64,000 nucleotides of DNA from Muribaculaceae bacterium. GTDB taxonomy: Bacteria; Bacteroidota; Bacteroidia; Bacteroidales; Muribaculaceae. The notes below the pieces were generated by a model. It did not search any database. It was given only the letters and a program-made list of their open reading frames with translations, and was not told where the DNA came from. This document shows positions 27,410 to 37,003 of the stretch, piece by piece. Location of the stretch: contig JAFYYI010000031.1 of assembly GCA_017557665.1 (NCBI GenBank), positions 1-64,000 of the forward strand, read 5' to 3'. Made by a program: the position numbers and the translations under genes. The number at the start of each line of letters is the position of its first letter. Positions within the stretch are counted from its first letter, which is position 1.

Positions 27410-30325
27410 ATGAGCAAGACTGTACATTTTTTAGCCGTGTTACTGGCCATCCTGTACTGCTCGCCGGCACATGCGGCTACTGATCCGTATGAAGCGATGG
27501 AAGTCACTCCTGCCGAGGGCTATGTAACAAGCCTGCAACACTTTACCATCACCTTCGGTGACCTGCCCGTGGTGGTCAATGAGAATGCTGTCCCCACCCT
27601 GCAAAAGGGTGGCGGCGCCACACTGGAGGGGCATATGAGTCTCGACACCGACGGCAAGACGGTGATTATCGACTTTGATGAAAGCTGCACCGCGTCGGGG
27701 CAATATTTCCTCAACCTGCCAGAGAACTCGCTCACTGTCAACGGACAGCATCTTCTTCCCATCACGCTCAGGTTCCTCATCAGCGGTGACGAGACCTCGT
27801 TCTATGAGCAGATCAGCGTCAATCCCGCCGAAGGGACGGTGGAGAGCCTGCAGAATTTCACCATCTCCTTCCCGGAATACATCGGTGAAATCGCCGAGGG
27901 CTGTAAAGCCACGTTGAAGCACCTCAATAGCGGCACTACCTATCAGGCCGAGATGTATGAAGTGGGCTACAACGTGCTGATTTATTTCCCCGACGAAATC
28001 ACCAGGCCCGGCCAATACACACTCACGATACCCGAGGGTGCCGTGGTCATCTACACCCTTGGCTTTGAGGTGGATGAGCTCAACTTCAACTACACCATCG
28101 AGGGCGATGACCAAACGTCGTTCTATGACCTGATCACCATCGATCCCGCCGAGGGCACGGTGGCCAGTCTGCAGGATTTCACCATCACCTTCCCCGAGAT
28201 AGTGGACGGCATCACCACCGGCAGCAAGGCCAAGCTGACCAATACCACCAATGGCGCCACCGTCCAGATGCGCATGTCGGCATCAGGCCACAACGTGACG
28301 ATCTTCTTCCCCGAAGAAGTTACTGAACCTGGTGTGTACACGCTCACCATCCCCGCGGGGTCACTGATTGTCAATGCGCTTGACGAAGAGGTCGCTGAAC
28401 TGAAATTCTACTATACCATCAAGAGTCAAGACTCTACAGAGTACACCATCACTCCAGCCGAGGGAGAGGTGTATCTGCTGCAGAACTTCTCCATCACCTA
28501 CGGTTCTCCCATCGAAGTGAACGAGGATGCCCTGCCCCAACTTGTCAACGACCAGACAGGACGGTCCTTTGAGTGCCACATCATGGAGATTGGCGGCAAC
28601 GCCTATATCTACATGGAGTATCCGTTGAGCGTCCTCGGCGACTACACGCTTCATGTGCCTGCCGCCTGCATCGAGGTGCTCGCCACCGGTGCAGTCAATC
28701 CCGAGATGACCTTCCACTACACCATTGTCGAGAAACAGACCTATGTGCCCGACGTGATTGAGGACCAGCCCGATGGAGAGCTGCGCTTGTATCAGCGCTC
28801 TGGCAAAGTGATCAGGGAAGTGGAGAAAGAGAATGTTCCAGAGGGTGAATGGCCCTATGAAATCATCACCCAGGCTCAAGAAGGGTCGTTGAGCATCGTG
28901 TTTGCCGAGGACAACAAGGTTTACATCCAGCGTCCGGTTTCCTGGTCCTATTATAACGGATGGGTAGAGGGCACCTTGAGCGCCGACGGCAAGACCATCA
29001 CCGTGCCTCTGGGACAATCTATCGCTTATACCTACTCGCTGGAAATGGCCGTTCAGGTGGCCATGTTCACCTATGACGCGGAGCAAGGCTCCTACTTCTA
29101 TAATCCCGCCTTCCAGGAGGTGACCTACACGATCAACGACGATGGCACCATCAGCCTCAACGGCACCGACGAGTTGAACATCCTGGGAACGATGAACCGC
29201 GCCTTCGGCCAGACGTTCCAGTATCTTGACTACGAGTGGCTGCAGGATGGTGACTATGAATCGGTTTACATTCCCATCAATGAGACACCCCTGACGCCTC
29301 CCGAGGATATGGCCACCGAGTTCTACTACTTCACCACAGCAATCAACGACGGCATGGAATGGGAGCCCTATTCCGCCGTCGTGAAAGTGGGCTTTGACGG
29401 TGAGGACATGTGGATGCAGGGCATTTGCAGCTACTTGCCTAAAGCCTGGATCAAGGGTCACATCGAAGGCAACACCGTCACTTTCCCCAACTCGCAGCTG
29501 CTGGGTTCCTATGAGGTGCTGCTCTACTTCAAGGCCGCCGACTTCAATCCCGTCACCGGCAACACGACGCAGAAGGACATGGTATTGACGTTTGATGGAG
29601 AGAACACGCTGTACACCTATGATTATGTGTTCATCAGTGTAGACAAGAACAACCTCTCCTACCTCAACTACTATCAGGGACTGACGCTGTCCAAGAATCC
29701 CGATGCCCAGGTGGTGGCTCCCGAAGGCCTCAAGACCTATGATTACACGATTCAATTCAAGACCACCGACGAGTATGGCAGCATGGTAGCGCAACAGCGC
29801 ACCGTCTCGGTGGGCTTTGCCGGCGAACATGTTTTCATCCAGGGCTTGTGTGATTTCCTCCCCGATTCATGGGTCGAGGGCCGTCTCGAAGATGGACAGC
29901 TGGTACTTGTCTTGCCCCAGTACATGGGTAATTATGATGAGGAGTACCAAATCAGCTATCCCATCTACCTCAACGGATTCAGCCAGCAGACGGGTCTGTT
30001 GAACCGACAAGTCGTTCTGGATTACGCTCCAGAGACCCGCGTGTTCTCTAATCAGTCATCGCCATTCGGCTTCGGCATCAACAAGACCGGCTACCTGAAT
30101 GTCATGGACTTCTATGAGGCCGTACTGGAACCCGTCCAGACGTTCCTCACAGGTGACGTCAACGAGGACGGCGATGTCAACATCAGTGACGTGATTGACC
30201 TCATCAACTACATCTTGAACGGAGACGCTACAGGCCTCAATCTGACTGCCGGCGACGTGGACTACAACGGCCTGTGCAACATCAGTGATGTGATTGGCCT
30301 CATTAACATCGTGCTGAACTCGTAG
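27410..30325 (+). CDS. Secreted multi-repeat surface protein with dockerin-like C terminus
   Basis: A 971-residue protein. The signal peptide ends SPAHA. Residues about 25-455 hold four ~105-residue SbsA/Ig-like repeats, each starting with a PAEG(T/Y/E)V motif and containing an FTI(T/S)F strand and a (Y)TL(T)IP strand. Residues about 460-900 comprise three related beta domains (for example VGFDGEDMWMQGICSYLPKAW and VGFAGEHVFIQGLCDFLPDSW). The C-terminal 60 residues are two calcium-binding dockerin-type repeats: GDVNEDGDVNISDVIDLINY and GDVDYNGLCNISDVIGLINI. The second loop lacks some usual Asp/Asn ligands. The ATG at 27410 gives the signal peptide. Likely surface or extracellular. Confidence 0.87.
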   Translation: MSKTVHFLAVLLAILYCSPAHAATDPYEAMEVTPAEGYVTSLQHFTITFGDLPVVVNENAVPTLQKGGGATLEGHMSLDTDGKTVIIDFDESCTASGQYFLNLPENSLTVNGQHLLPITLRFLISGDETSFYEQISVNPAEGTVESLQNFTISFPEYIGEIAEGCKATLKHLNSGTTYQAEMYEVGYNVLIYFPDEITRPGQYTLTIPEGAVVIYTLGFEVDELNFNYTIEGDDQTSFYDLITIDPAEGTVASLQDFTITFPEIVDGITTGSKAKLTNTTNGATVQMRMSASGHNVTIFFPEEVTEPGVYTLTIPAGSLIVNALDEEVAELKFYYTIKSQDSTEYTITPAEGEVYLLQNFSITYGSPIEVNEDALPQLVNDQTGRSFECHIMEIGGNAYIYMEYPLSVLGDYTLHVPAACIEVLATGAVNPEMTFHYTIVEKQTYVPDVIEDQPDGELRLYQRSGKVIREVEKENVPEGEWPYEIITQAQEGSLSIVFAEDNKVYIQRPVSWSYYNGWVEGTLSADGKTITVPLGQSIAYTYSLEMAVQVAMFTYDAEQGSYFYNPAFQEVTYTINDDGTISLNGTDELNILGTMNRAFGQTFQYLDYEWLQDGDYESVYIPINETPLTPPEDMATEFYYFTTAINDGMEWEPYSAVVKVGFDGEDMWMQGICSYLPKAWIKGHIEGNTVTFPNSQLLGSYEVLLYFKAADFNPVTGNTTQKDMVLTFDGENTLYTYDYVFISVDKNNLSYLNYYQGLTLSKNPDAQVVAPEGLKTYDYTIQFKTTDEYGSMVAQQRTVSVGFAGEHVFIQGLCDFLPDSWVEGRLEDGQLVLVLPQYMGNYDEEYQISYPIYLNGFSQQTGLLNRQVVLDYAPETRVFSNQSSPFGFGINKTGYLNVMDFYEAVLEPVQTFLTGDVNEDGDVNISDVIDLINYILNGDATGLNLTAGDVDYNGLCNISDVIGLINIVLNS

Positions 30326-30353
30326 GCGTCGCGACACGCTGACAAAGTTTAGC

Positions 30354-30761
30354 CTACAGAGAGTCCTCAAATAACCGAGGGGGTGTCATTATGAAGTTGA
30401 CACCCCCTCGGCTTTTATGATAAGCCATATTGGTCACCTCACGGGTGTCAAGATAAGCGATGCCTGTGATGGACTCAAGAATTGACTTGCCACTGAACCA
30501 TCTATAAGTGGATGTGGGGCGGGCATTGGCAAACGATGGCATAAAGACAACATGTCTGAGATAGATACAATTATCGTCGCTGTACCAACCGGGATCGCTG
30601 CTGCCAGTGTTCAGGTTATAGGCGATACCTGGCCTGGAATTCTTCAAGTTATCGTAATAGAATGTCAAGGTCTCATTGTTGTAAACCGCATAGGCTTGCT
30701 GCGCCACGACATTCAATACTCAAATCAGGGCACAAAACAGAAGTAGAATTGATTTTTTCAT
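30354..30761 (-). pseudogene. Truncated BspA-like (DUF285) surface protein with nonsense codon in the signal peptide
   Basis: From the ATG at 30761 the frame reads MKKSILLLFCALI, then TGA (30722-30720), then VLNVVAQQAYAVYNNETLTF and on to a stop at 30354. Reading through the stop gives a normal signal peptide and the N-terminal BspA pattern: TLTFYYDN, then VVFMPSFANARPTSTYRWF, then ITGIAYLDTREVTNM. BspA proteins then normally continue with many DUF285 leucine-rich repeats, but this one ends after about 20 more residues. So the gene has both a premature stop and a lost 3' part. It is probably a relic. Confidence 0.8.
30375..30411. terminator. Terminator after the dockerin protein gene
   Basis: Perfect 14-bp arms (30375-30388 and 30398-30411) followed by CTTTTA on the plus strand. 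It lies within the 3' end of the BspA relic. Confidence 0.7.
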
Positions 30762-30897
30762 CTTTATCAGTTATCGAGTTATACTTTCATCTTTAGAGTT
30801 TCAAAAAAGGATTGTCCGTCACAAAGGTAATGCTTTTTCTTGACACTGGCATTTTTCCCATTTTTTGCAGGTTATTGAAGATTGAACTGCTATTCCA

Positions 30898-30938
30898 ATA
30901 AAACGTGGCTGCGTCATAATTAATTACGACACAGCCAC
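30898..30938 (-). terminator. Terminator of the outer-membrane receptor gene
   Basis: The GTGGCTG/CAGCCAC stem extends through inner pairs (30905-30938) and is followed by GTTTTAT on the minus strand. Confidence 0.7.
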
Positions 30939-30974
30939 TTGTTAGTATCAGGATTCAATGTTTTCTGAAAGAAA

Positions 30975-33797
30975 TCAGAAGGGTCTGCGTCCGCCAGGGC
31001 CACCGCCCGGAGGGCCGAAACTGCCGGGGCCACCCCAACGGTCGGCATTGCGGTCCTTGGGTTGCTCACCCTTCTTGAAGGTGTTGAAGCGATAGGTGAA
31101 GGTCACCATGCCGTAGCGGCCAAGGGAGTTGTAGAAGACATCCTCGATGTAGTCACCAGTGACGTTGCGGAAGATGTTCTTCCTCTGGCCCAAGATGTCA
31201 TAGACCGAGATGGTCAAGGCGGCCTGCTTCTCTTTCAGGAACTGGTAGGCAATAGAGCCGTTCCAAATCCACTGGTCACTGTTGTAACCGGCGCTGTAAC
31301 CGCTGGTGGTGCTGTAGCGCAGGTCGGTGCTGATGACCAGGCCGAAGGGAGCCGAGTAGGTACCGTCGAACATACCTCCCCAGGTGTGGATGTTGCGTGT
31401 GTTGGCCTTGAGCGCCGAGGTGATGGTGTTCTGGAAACTGTAACGGGGACGCAACTCAATGTCAAAGACACTGTTGCGGAACGCCAGTCCGGGCGAATAG
31501 TTGATGAACCACGTGTTGCTACGGTTCTCGACACCGTCGGTGACACTCTTGGTGACACCATAACGGGTGAACATGTGGCTAGTGAAATACCATACCTTGC
31601 TGGCGCCGAAGGGGAAGCTCAACATGTTCATTGCCATGGCACTCCACACACCGCCCACGTTGGTGTAGCTGGTGGTACGGCTACCAGTCAGTTCGTCGGT
31701 GGTCACAGTCGACACGATGCTGTTCTGCGCAAAGTCCACATTCATCATAGCCATGATGCTACGTTGGGCACCCTGGGCGAAGTCGCCAAACCTCAGGTTG
31801 ATGTTGTGGTTGAAGGTGGGCTTCAACTCGGGATTACCGACGATGATATTCTTGGGGTTGCTCTCGTCGGCAACGGGTTGCAACTGGTTGATGCTGGGCT
31901 GGTTGGCGCGCATACGGTAGAAGAAGTTGAGGTTGCGCGTCTCGGTGAACTTGTAGCGGAAGCGCGCATAGGGAGCCACCGACCATGCCCAACGCTCCTT
32001 GATGTTGCGGGCACTGTTGATGAGGTCCTTGCTCTTGGACATGGCGCTGTTGACACTGATACCCACATTCAGGTTGTATTCCTTGCGCACCTGACGGAAG
32101 CCTACGCTGAACTCCTGATTGAAGAACGTGTTGCGGAAACTGTTGCTCAAGCGCTCGTTCCACTCTTGATCGGTAATCGTGCCGCTGGGCCAGATACCGC
32201 TGCGATCGTTGTCATAGACCATCTTGTCGCTCGTGGTGTAGCGGTAGTTGCCACGATAGGAGAGTTCGAGGAAACGGGCGTTCTTGACGTCGCCCAGAGG
32301 CTCGGTCCATGAGATGCGGCCCGTGATGTTATGAGTCTTGCGGCGGTTGTTGGCCGTTTGGTCAATGAGCTGGTTCTTCTCGGGAACAAGATAGTAGGTA
32401 TTGTCGGTGTAGGTGTCGCCATCCTCGTTCACTTTGCTGTAGCGGTAGTTGAGCATCAGGCTCTGGCTGCGGCCCGGATGACTGGCAACCTTGTGGTTAT
32501 AAATAAGGCGTGCGCCCCATTCGTAGCTTTTGCCGTCGTTGAAGAAGTTGCTCAAACTGCGGTTGACCGCGGTCCTGGCAGCGTCTCCGGCAACCAGACT
32601 TGACGTGTCGCCGCGCTCGCTCTTGTTGAAATTGAACGAGAAGTTGGGTCGGAATTCGATAGTGTTATTGCTGTCCACCTCCCATTTGATGCGGAAGTCA
32701 CCGCGCAGGTTGTGGCTCTTATCGCGGGCCACAGTGTTGGCATCCTCGTAACTGGTGGAGTCTTGAAGCAGGTACTGGCGTGCCGTGCGGGTGCGGGTGT
32801 CGCGGTCGCTGTGGCTGTACATGATGTCACCGCCCACACGGAAGTGCTCGTCCTCCTTGCTGCCCACGTTGAAGTTAATGCCGGCATACTGCGACGTGGT
32901 CACGCCGCGGTCACCGCCGAAGCGCTGGAACCTGCCCGAGGCGCCGTCGCCAAAGCCCAAGTTGTTGACGTTGTTGCCACCACCCAGGATGGTGAACTGG
33001 TTGCCGTCGCGGAAGTGGTTGATCATCACATTGCCCGCATAGCGTTTATCGGTGCCATAGCCGGCATTGACCGTGCCAAACCAGCCGTTATTCATGCCCT
33101 TCTTGACCGACAGATTGATAACCGTCTCGTCCTCTCCGTCGTCAACACCGGTCAGACGGGCCAGGTCGCTCTTGCGGTCAACAATCTGCAGTTTGTTGAT
33201 CATGTCGGCGGGGATGTTCTTGCTAGCCACTGTGGGGTCGTCGCTGAAGAACTCCTTGCCGTCGATAAGAATCTTCTTGATTTCCTTGCCGTTAGCAGTG
33301 ATTTTGCCATCGGCGCTCACCTCAACACCCGGCAGACGCTTGAGCAGGTCCTCGACCACGGCATTGGCCTGGGTCTTGTAGGTGTCGGCATTGAACTCAA
33401 TGGTGTCCTCCTTGACAGTAATGGGGCTCTTGAGGCCCACCACCACTGTCTCCTTGAGCATGATGGTATTGGGATCCATCTTGACCACGCCGATGTTGAC
33501 GTCGCGGCCGTCTTCACCGATGCTGACGTGCTTGATGACGTCGTTATAGCCCAAGTAAGAGAACCGCAGCAGGTAATGCCCCGGTTTCACCCCCTTGATA
33601 TTGAAGACACCATTAACATCGGTCGTGGTACCCTTGACCAATGTGCTGTCCTTGCTGTTCTGGAGCAGTCTCACCGTGGCCTCGATGAGGGCGGTGGTGT
33701 CTTGGGAATCGAGCAACATGCCATTAATGACCGTTGCGCTAGCGCCCAACGGGAACAACAATCCCAAGAACAAAATCAATGATAATATCTTCTTCAT
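30975..33797 (-). CDS. TonB-dependent receptor-like outer-membrane beta-barrel protein (OMP_b-brl_3 type)
   Basis: A 940-residue protein. Signal peptide residues 1-21 (ending GASA). Residues 22-105 form a carboxypeptidase-regulatory-like (CarbopepD_reg) domain with GVFNIKGVKPGHYLLRFSYL. Residues 115-235 form a plug-like domain (DTIEFNADTYKTQANAVVED, then KKILIDGKEFFSDDPTVASK). The rest is a large beta barrel of the OMP_b-brl_3 kind, ending with VTFTYRFNTF. The last 25 residues are Gly/Pro/Arg-rich after the barrel. The substrate is unknown and there is no SusD-like partner nearby. It has its own promoter and terminator. Confidence 0.88.
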   Translation of the reverse strand: MKKILSLILFLGLLFPLGASATVINGMLLDSQDTTALIEATVRLLQNSKDSTLVKGTTTDVNGVFNIKGVKPGHYLLRFSYLGYNDVIKHVSIGEDGRDVNIGVVKMDPNTIMLKETVVVGLKSPITVKEDTIEFNADTYKTQANAVVEDLLKRLPGVEVSADGKITANGKEIKKILIDGKEFFSDDPTVASKNIPADMINKLQIVDRKSDLARLTGVDDGEDETVINLSVKKGMNNGWFGTVNAGYGTDKRYAGNVMINHFRDGNQFTILGGGNNVNNLGFGDGASGRFQRFGGDRGVTTSQYAGINFNVGSKEDEHFRVGGDIMYSHSDRDTRTRTARQYLLQDSTSYEDANTVARDKSHNLRGDFRIKWEVDSNNTIEFRPNFSFNFNKSERGDTSSLVAGDAARTAVNRSLSNFFNDGKSYEWGARLIYNHKVASHPGRSQSLMLNYRYSKVNEDGDTYTDNTYYLVPEKNQLIDQTANNRRKTHNITGRISWTEPLGDVKNARFLELSYRGNYRYTTSDKMVYDNDRSGIWPSGTITDQEWNERLSNSFRNTFFNQEFSVGFRQVRKEYNLNVGISVNSAMSKSKDLINSARNIKERWAWSVAPYARFRYKFTETRNLNFFYRMRANQPSINQLQPVADESNPKNIIVGNPELKPTFNHNINLRFGDFAQGAQRSIMAMMNVDFAQNSIVSTVTTDELTGSRTTSYTNVGGVWSAMAMNMLSFPFGASKVWYFTSHMFTRYGVTKSVTDGVENRSNTWFINYSPGLAFRNSVFDIELRPRYSFQNTITSALKANTRNIHTWGGMFDGTYSAPFGLVISTDLRYSTTSGYSAGYNSDQWIWNGSIAYQFLKEKQAALTISVYDILGQRKNIFRNVTGDYIEDVFYNSLGRYGMVTFTYRFNTFKKGEQPKDRNADRWGGPGSFGPPGGGPGGRRPF

Positions 33798-33837
33798 GAC
33801 TGAATCTGGTGTAGTGTGAATGTTTGATTTGATGGTG

Positions 33838-33869
33838 CAAAAGTACTAGAAGCCATCGAAAAGCACAAA
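33838..33869 (-). promoter_or_regulatory. Promoter of the outer-membrane receptor gene
   Basis: Minus strand: TTTG (33869-33866), 20 bases, TACTTTTG (33845-33838). Confidence 0.7.
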
Positions 33870-33991
33870 TATTTTAGATAATCATACCTTTTTTATAGAC
33901 AAAAAGGCATACTCGCTCAATCACCCCTACCCCCGAAATCGGTCCTGAAAAAGCAAATAACAACGGGAAACAAGGTAATAATTGTGAGAAA

Positions 33992-34023
33992 TTTGGCCAC
34001 TATGTCAAATTATTGTAAATTTG
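33992..34023 (+). promoter_or_regulatory. Promoter of carboxynorspermidine synthase gene
   Basis: TTTG (33992-33995), 20 bases, TAAATTTG (34016-34023). Both boxes are perfect. The ATG is at 34054. Confidence 0.75.
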
Positions 34024-34053
34024 CGGAAAAGTAATGAAATCGATACACCTGTT

Positions 34054-35250
34054 ATGAGCAAAGTCATTATCATCGGATGCGGTGGTGTCGGCACCGTGTG
34101 CGCACACAAGTGCGCCCAAAACCCTGACGTGTTTAATGAAATCGTGATTGCCTCGCGCAATCACGCCAAGTGTGATGCCGTGGCCAAGGCCATTGGCAAG
34201 GACAACATCACCACCGACCAGGTGGATGCCGACGACGTGGAGCAGATCGTCGCTCTGTTTGAGCGTCACCGCCCCGACATGGTCATCAACCTTGCCCTGC
34301 CCTACCAGGACCTGACGATCATGGAAGCGTGTCTGCGCTGCGGCGTGAATTACCTGGACACCGCCAACTATGAGCCCCGCGACGAGGCACACTTTGAGTA
34401 CAGCTGGCAGTGGGCCTACCGTGAACGCTTTGAGCAGGCCGGACTTACCGCCATCCTGGGCTGTGGCTTTGACCCGGGTGTGAGCGGTGTCTATACCGCC
34501 TATGCCGCCAAGCACCACTTCGGCGAGATGCACACCCTCGACATCGTGGACTGCAACGCCGGTAACCACGGCAAGGCTTTCGCCACCAACTTCAATCCCG
34601 AAATCAACATCCGAGAGATTACTCAGAAGGGCCGTTACTGGGAAAATGGCAAGTGGGTCGAAACCGGTGCTCTGGAAATCCACAAGCCCCTCACCTACCC
34701 CATGATTGGCCCGCGCGAGAGCTACCTGATGTATCATGAAGAACTTGAGTCTCTGGTCATTAACTTCCCCACCATCAAGCGTGCAAGATTCTGGATGACC
34801 TTCGGCGAAGAGTACCTGACCCACCTGCGCGTGATTCAGGATATCGGCATGGCCAGCATCGAGCCCATCAACTACCAGGGCATGGAAATCGTGCCGCTGC
34901 AGTTCCTCAAAGCAGTGCTGCCCAACCCGCAAGACCTGGGCGAGAACTACACCGGCGAGACCAGCATCGGTTGCCGCATCAGCGGTACCGACAAGGAGGG
35001 TAAGCCGTTGACTTACTATATCTATAACAACTGCGACCATCACAAGGCCTTTGAGGAGACCGGCATGCAGGCAGTGAGCTACACGACCGGCGTACCCGCC
35101 ATGACGGGAGCAATGATGTTCCTCAAGGGGCTGTGGAAGAAGCCCGGCGTACACAACGTCGAGGAATTTGATCCCGATCCGTTCCTGGCAGTCCTCAACG
35201 AGCAGGGTCTGCCATGGCACGAGCAGTTCAACATCGACCTGGAAGCATAA
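34054..35250 (+). CDS. Carboxynorspermidine synthase (saccharopine dehydrogenase family)
   Basis: A 398-residue NAD(P)H-dependent enzyme that joins aspartate semialdehyde to a diamine to give carboxy-(nor)spermidine, the first step of the alternative polyamine route used by Bacteroidota. It has the Rossmann motif VIIIGCGGVGTVCAHKCAQ at the N terminus and family blocks NLALPYQDLTIMEACLRCG, CGFDPGVSGVYTAYA and VHNVEEFDPDPFLAVLNEQG. Length is typical. The ATG at 34054 is the natural start; an earlier in-frame TTG overlaps the -7 box. The partner decarboxylase NspC is not in the window. Confidence 0.93.
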   Translation: MSKVIIIGCGGVGTVCAHKCAQNPDVFNEIVIASRNHAKCDAVAKAIGKDNITTDQVDADDVEQIVALFERHRPDMVINLALPYQDLTIMEACLRCGVNYLDTANYEPRDEAHFEYSWQWAYRERFEQAGLTAILGCGFDPGVSGVYTAYAAKHHFGEMHTLDIVDCNAGNHGKAFATNFNPEINIREITQKGRYWENGKWVETGALEIHKPLTYPMIGPRESYLMYHEELESLVINFPTIKRARFWMTFGEEYLTHLRVIQDIGMASIEPINYQGMEIVPLQFLKAVLPNPQDLGENYTGETSIGCRISGTDKEGKPLTYYIYNNCDHHKAFEETGMQAVSYTTGVPAMTGAMMFLKGLWKKPGVHNVEEFDPDPFLAVLNEQGLPWHEQFNIDLEA

Positions 35251-35263
35251 CGGTCTAGGCATC

Positions 35264-35303
35264 AACAAGAAATGGATGCTCCGGCATCCATTTCTTGTTT
35301 TAT
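35264..35303 (+). terminator. Terminator of carboxynorspermidine synthase gene
   Basis: Perfect 16-bp arms (35264-35279 and 35284-35299) followed by TTTTAT. Confidence 0.8.
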
Positions 35304-35343
35304 CTAGAGGCTCCAGATCATCTGGATTTTCTATAGCCTCTAG
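35304..35343 (-). terminator. Hairpin behind the Nudix gene
   Basis: An outer CTAGAGGCT/AGCCTCTAG stem encloses an inner CCAGA/TCTGG stem. It lies directly between the convergent terminator and the Nudix stop. Confidence 0.5.
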
Positions 35344-35344
35344 C

Positions 35345-35746
35345 TTATTTCTTGGGGAAGATGGCGATCAGGCGCTCGTCGGCGGCACACCAGGGGAGTG
35401 TCATCAGTTCGTCCCAGGGGAGCCAGTGGCTGGCGGCATGCTCACGCATGATGAAATCGGTCGAGGTGGCCGTGCAACGATAGGCAGCCAGCGTAATGGT
35501 AAAGTCGGGATAGTCGTGGGTGACCGTTGCGAGGTGCTCATGAACCTCGACATCAAATTCCATTTCCTCCAGCAATTCGCGGTGCAGGGCCTGTTGTGGG
35601 GTCTCACCATCCTCCACCTTGCCGCCGGGAAACTCCCACAAGTTGCTGGTGTACTCATAACGCGTCACGCCGCGCTGCATACACAACACCTTGCCGTCCA
35701 CCTCGATGACGGCAGCCACCACGTTGTAGTGCTTGGATGGCTTCAT
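35345..35746 (-). CDS. Nudix hydrolase, MutT-like (8-oxo-dGTP diphosphatase type)
   Basis: A 133-residue protein. The Nudix box runs from residue 42 to 64 with G42, E48, R56, E57, E60 and E61 in place (GKVEDGETPQQALHRELLEE); the usual Gly near the end is replaced by Glu63. The upstream LWEFPGGKVE motif is typical of MutT and related nucleotide-pool cleaning enzymes. The start ATG at 35746 overlaps the TGA stop of the rhodanese gene by one base (TGATG), so translation is coupled. The exact substrate is inferred from family resemblance only. Confidence 0.88.
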   Translation of the reverse strand: MKPSKHYNVVAAVIEVDGKVLCMQRGVTRYEYTSNLWEFPGGKVEDGETPQQALHRELLEEMEFDVEVHEHLATVTHDYPDFTITLAAYRCTATSTDFIMREHAASHWLPWDELMTLPWCAADERLIAIFPKK

Positions 35747-36177
35747 CACTTGACAAGTGCTTTGCCGGCATCCTGCCAGGCCATGACACCACCAGTGAGG
35801 TTGGTCACCGTGTAACCCTGCTCAACAAGCAGATTGGCGGCACGGGCGCTGCGTCGTCCACTGCGACAATACACCGCCACAGGGCGCTGCTTGTCAAGAA
35901 CCGCCACAGCACGTTCCACAAAATCACTCTCATTCACGTCAACGAGAACAGCTCCGGCGATATGCCCCTCGTCAAACTCGTCACGGGTGCGCACGTCAAG
36001 GAGCTGCACAGTTGGGTCGGCTATCAGTGCCTGGAATTCATCAACGTCCACATCGGGGAAAGTGACAAGCGCTTTACTGCCATTCTTGCTGTTTTTCCCG
36101 AATTTCGTGGCACATGTGACACACAACAGCACTACGACTGCCAACACAGCCAGGATGATTAATGTCTTAATACTCAT
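35746..36177 (-). CDS. Membrane-anchored rhodanese-like protein
   Basis: A 143-residue protein. Residues 4-22 form a hydrophobic anchor or signal sequence. Residues 43-140 form a single rhodanese domain: LLDVRTRDEFDEGHIAGAV, the active-site loop with Cys104 in YCRSGRRSARA, and the C-terminal LTGGVMAWQDAGK. The Cys-containing CRSGRRS loop suggests an active sulfurtransferase-type domain on the periplasmic side. The ATG at 36177 is used; ATG 36183 is two codons earlier. It is in an operon with the Nudix gene. A TACCTTTG box lies at 36206-36199. Confidence 0.87.
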   Translation of the reverse strand: MSIKTLIILAVLAVVVLLCVTCATKFGKNSKNGSKALVTFPDVDVDEFQALIADPTVQLLDVRTRDEFDEGHIAGAVLVDVNESDFVERAVAVLDKQRPVAVYCRSGRRSARAANLLVEQGYTVTNLTGGVMAWQDAGKALVK

Positions 36178-36198
36178 AATCATTTCATTTAACTGTGA

Positions 36199-36206
36199 CA
36201 AAGGTA
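36199..36206 (-). promoter_or_regulatory. -7 box (TACCTTTG) for rhodanese-Nudix operon
   Basis: A good -7 element 22 bases upstream of the ATG at 36177. No clear -33 box. Confidence 0.4.
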
Positions 36207-36412
36207 CAACTTTTTTGCATACACCGCACCGATAACAGCTATAATGGCATGTTTTTTGCAGTATAAAATGAGATGCACACAACCTTCTTAAATCATTTTT
36301 TTTGAGCTTTTTCTAACATCTGACACCCGATGGCAGTTGCTTATCGTAGTTTTGCCTCGAAAAAAATGAAAAATTTTTTCTGCTACGCAAAAAGGCTGCG
36401 CACTGTGCACCT

Positions 36413-36420
36413 TATCTTTG
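36413..36420 (+). promoter_or_regulatory. -7 box (TATCTTTG) upstream of short ORF
   Basis: A perfect -7 element 258 bases before the ATG at 36678; a second one (TAGTTTTG) is at 36347-36354. Neither has a convincing -33 box. The stretch 36207-36677 otherwise shows no gene, only a weak CCGAT/ATCGG hairpin near 36583-36600 followed by T-rich sequence. A long leader or small RNA is possible. Confidence 0.3.
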
Positions 36421-36677
36421 CAAACCAGATAAAACTGCCCCCACCACAAGCGTCACATCGACGTTAAAGGTCCCCACTATTATCGCACAACAAGACAACG
36501 TGTCCTAAGGAAAAAAAACGATGACCAGCCACCTGCCTCACCCCTCCACACACGAGGCATCCCACCACCCGACCGCGGGCACCGATGAAAAAAATCGGAA
36601 TGAATTTTTAATTTTTCAGATGACTTTTACATTTTATCGACTCAGTATTATTCATCCTTAAAAAAAGCACAGCAACT

Positions 36678-36887
36678 ATGACTACGATTAAGACAAATTC
36701 ATTCAAGACCTACAACCGCGTTCACAACTACCTTTACAACAAGAACATTGAGTGCTGGGGAGACCTGGAGAGCCTGAGCATCAGTTTCTTCAACCTCACC
36801 CGGGCCGAAACCGACGAACTGTTGAAGAGACTCGTCAAGCACTTCCACTTGGTTCCCGCCACGACAAACCGCACCCTCGCCGCCTAA
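36678..36887 (+). CDS. Short protein of unknown function (69 aa)
   Basis: A 69-residue soluble protein with no signal peptide. The sequence is helical and charged (SISFFNLTRAETDELLKRLV near the middle) with conserved-looking Trp27 in ECWGDLESL. I recognise no family. Support for it being real: it has an ATG start, ordinary codon use, a long A/T-rich upstream region with promoter-like boxes, and a strong terminator about 60 bases after its stop. Confidence 0.6.
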   Translation: MTTIKTNSFKTYNRVHNYLYNKNIECWGDLESLSISFFNLTRAETDELLKRLVKHFHLVPATTNRTLAA

Positions 36888-36948
36888 AGGCCAAGCCCAG
36901 GCATCGGCCTGTGGGGTTCAGAAAAAAAGCCCCTTTAAGTCACCCGAG

Positions 36949-36990
36949 CACCCGTATCGACTGAAATTCAGTCGATACGGGTGTTATTTT
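36949..36990 (+). terminator. Terminator of the short ORF
   Basis: Perfect 17-base arms (36949-36965 and 36967-36983) followed by TTATTTTTT. Confidence 0.8.
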
Positions 36991-37003
36991 TTGAAAAAAA
37001 TAC

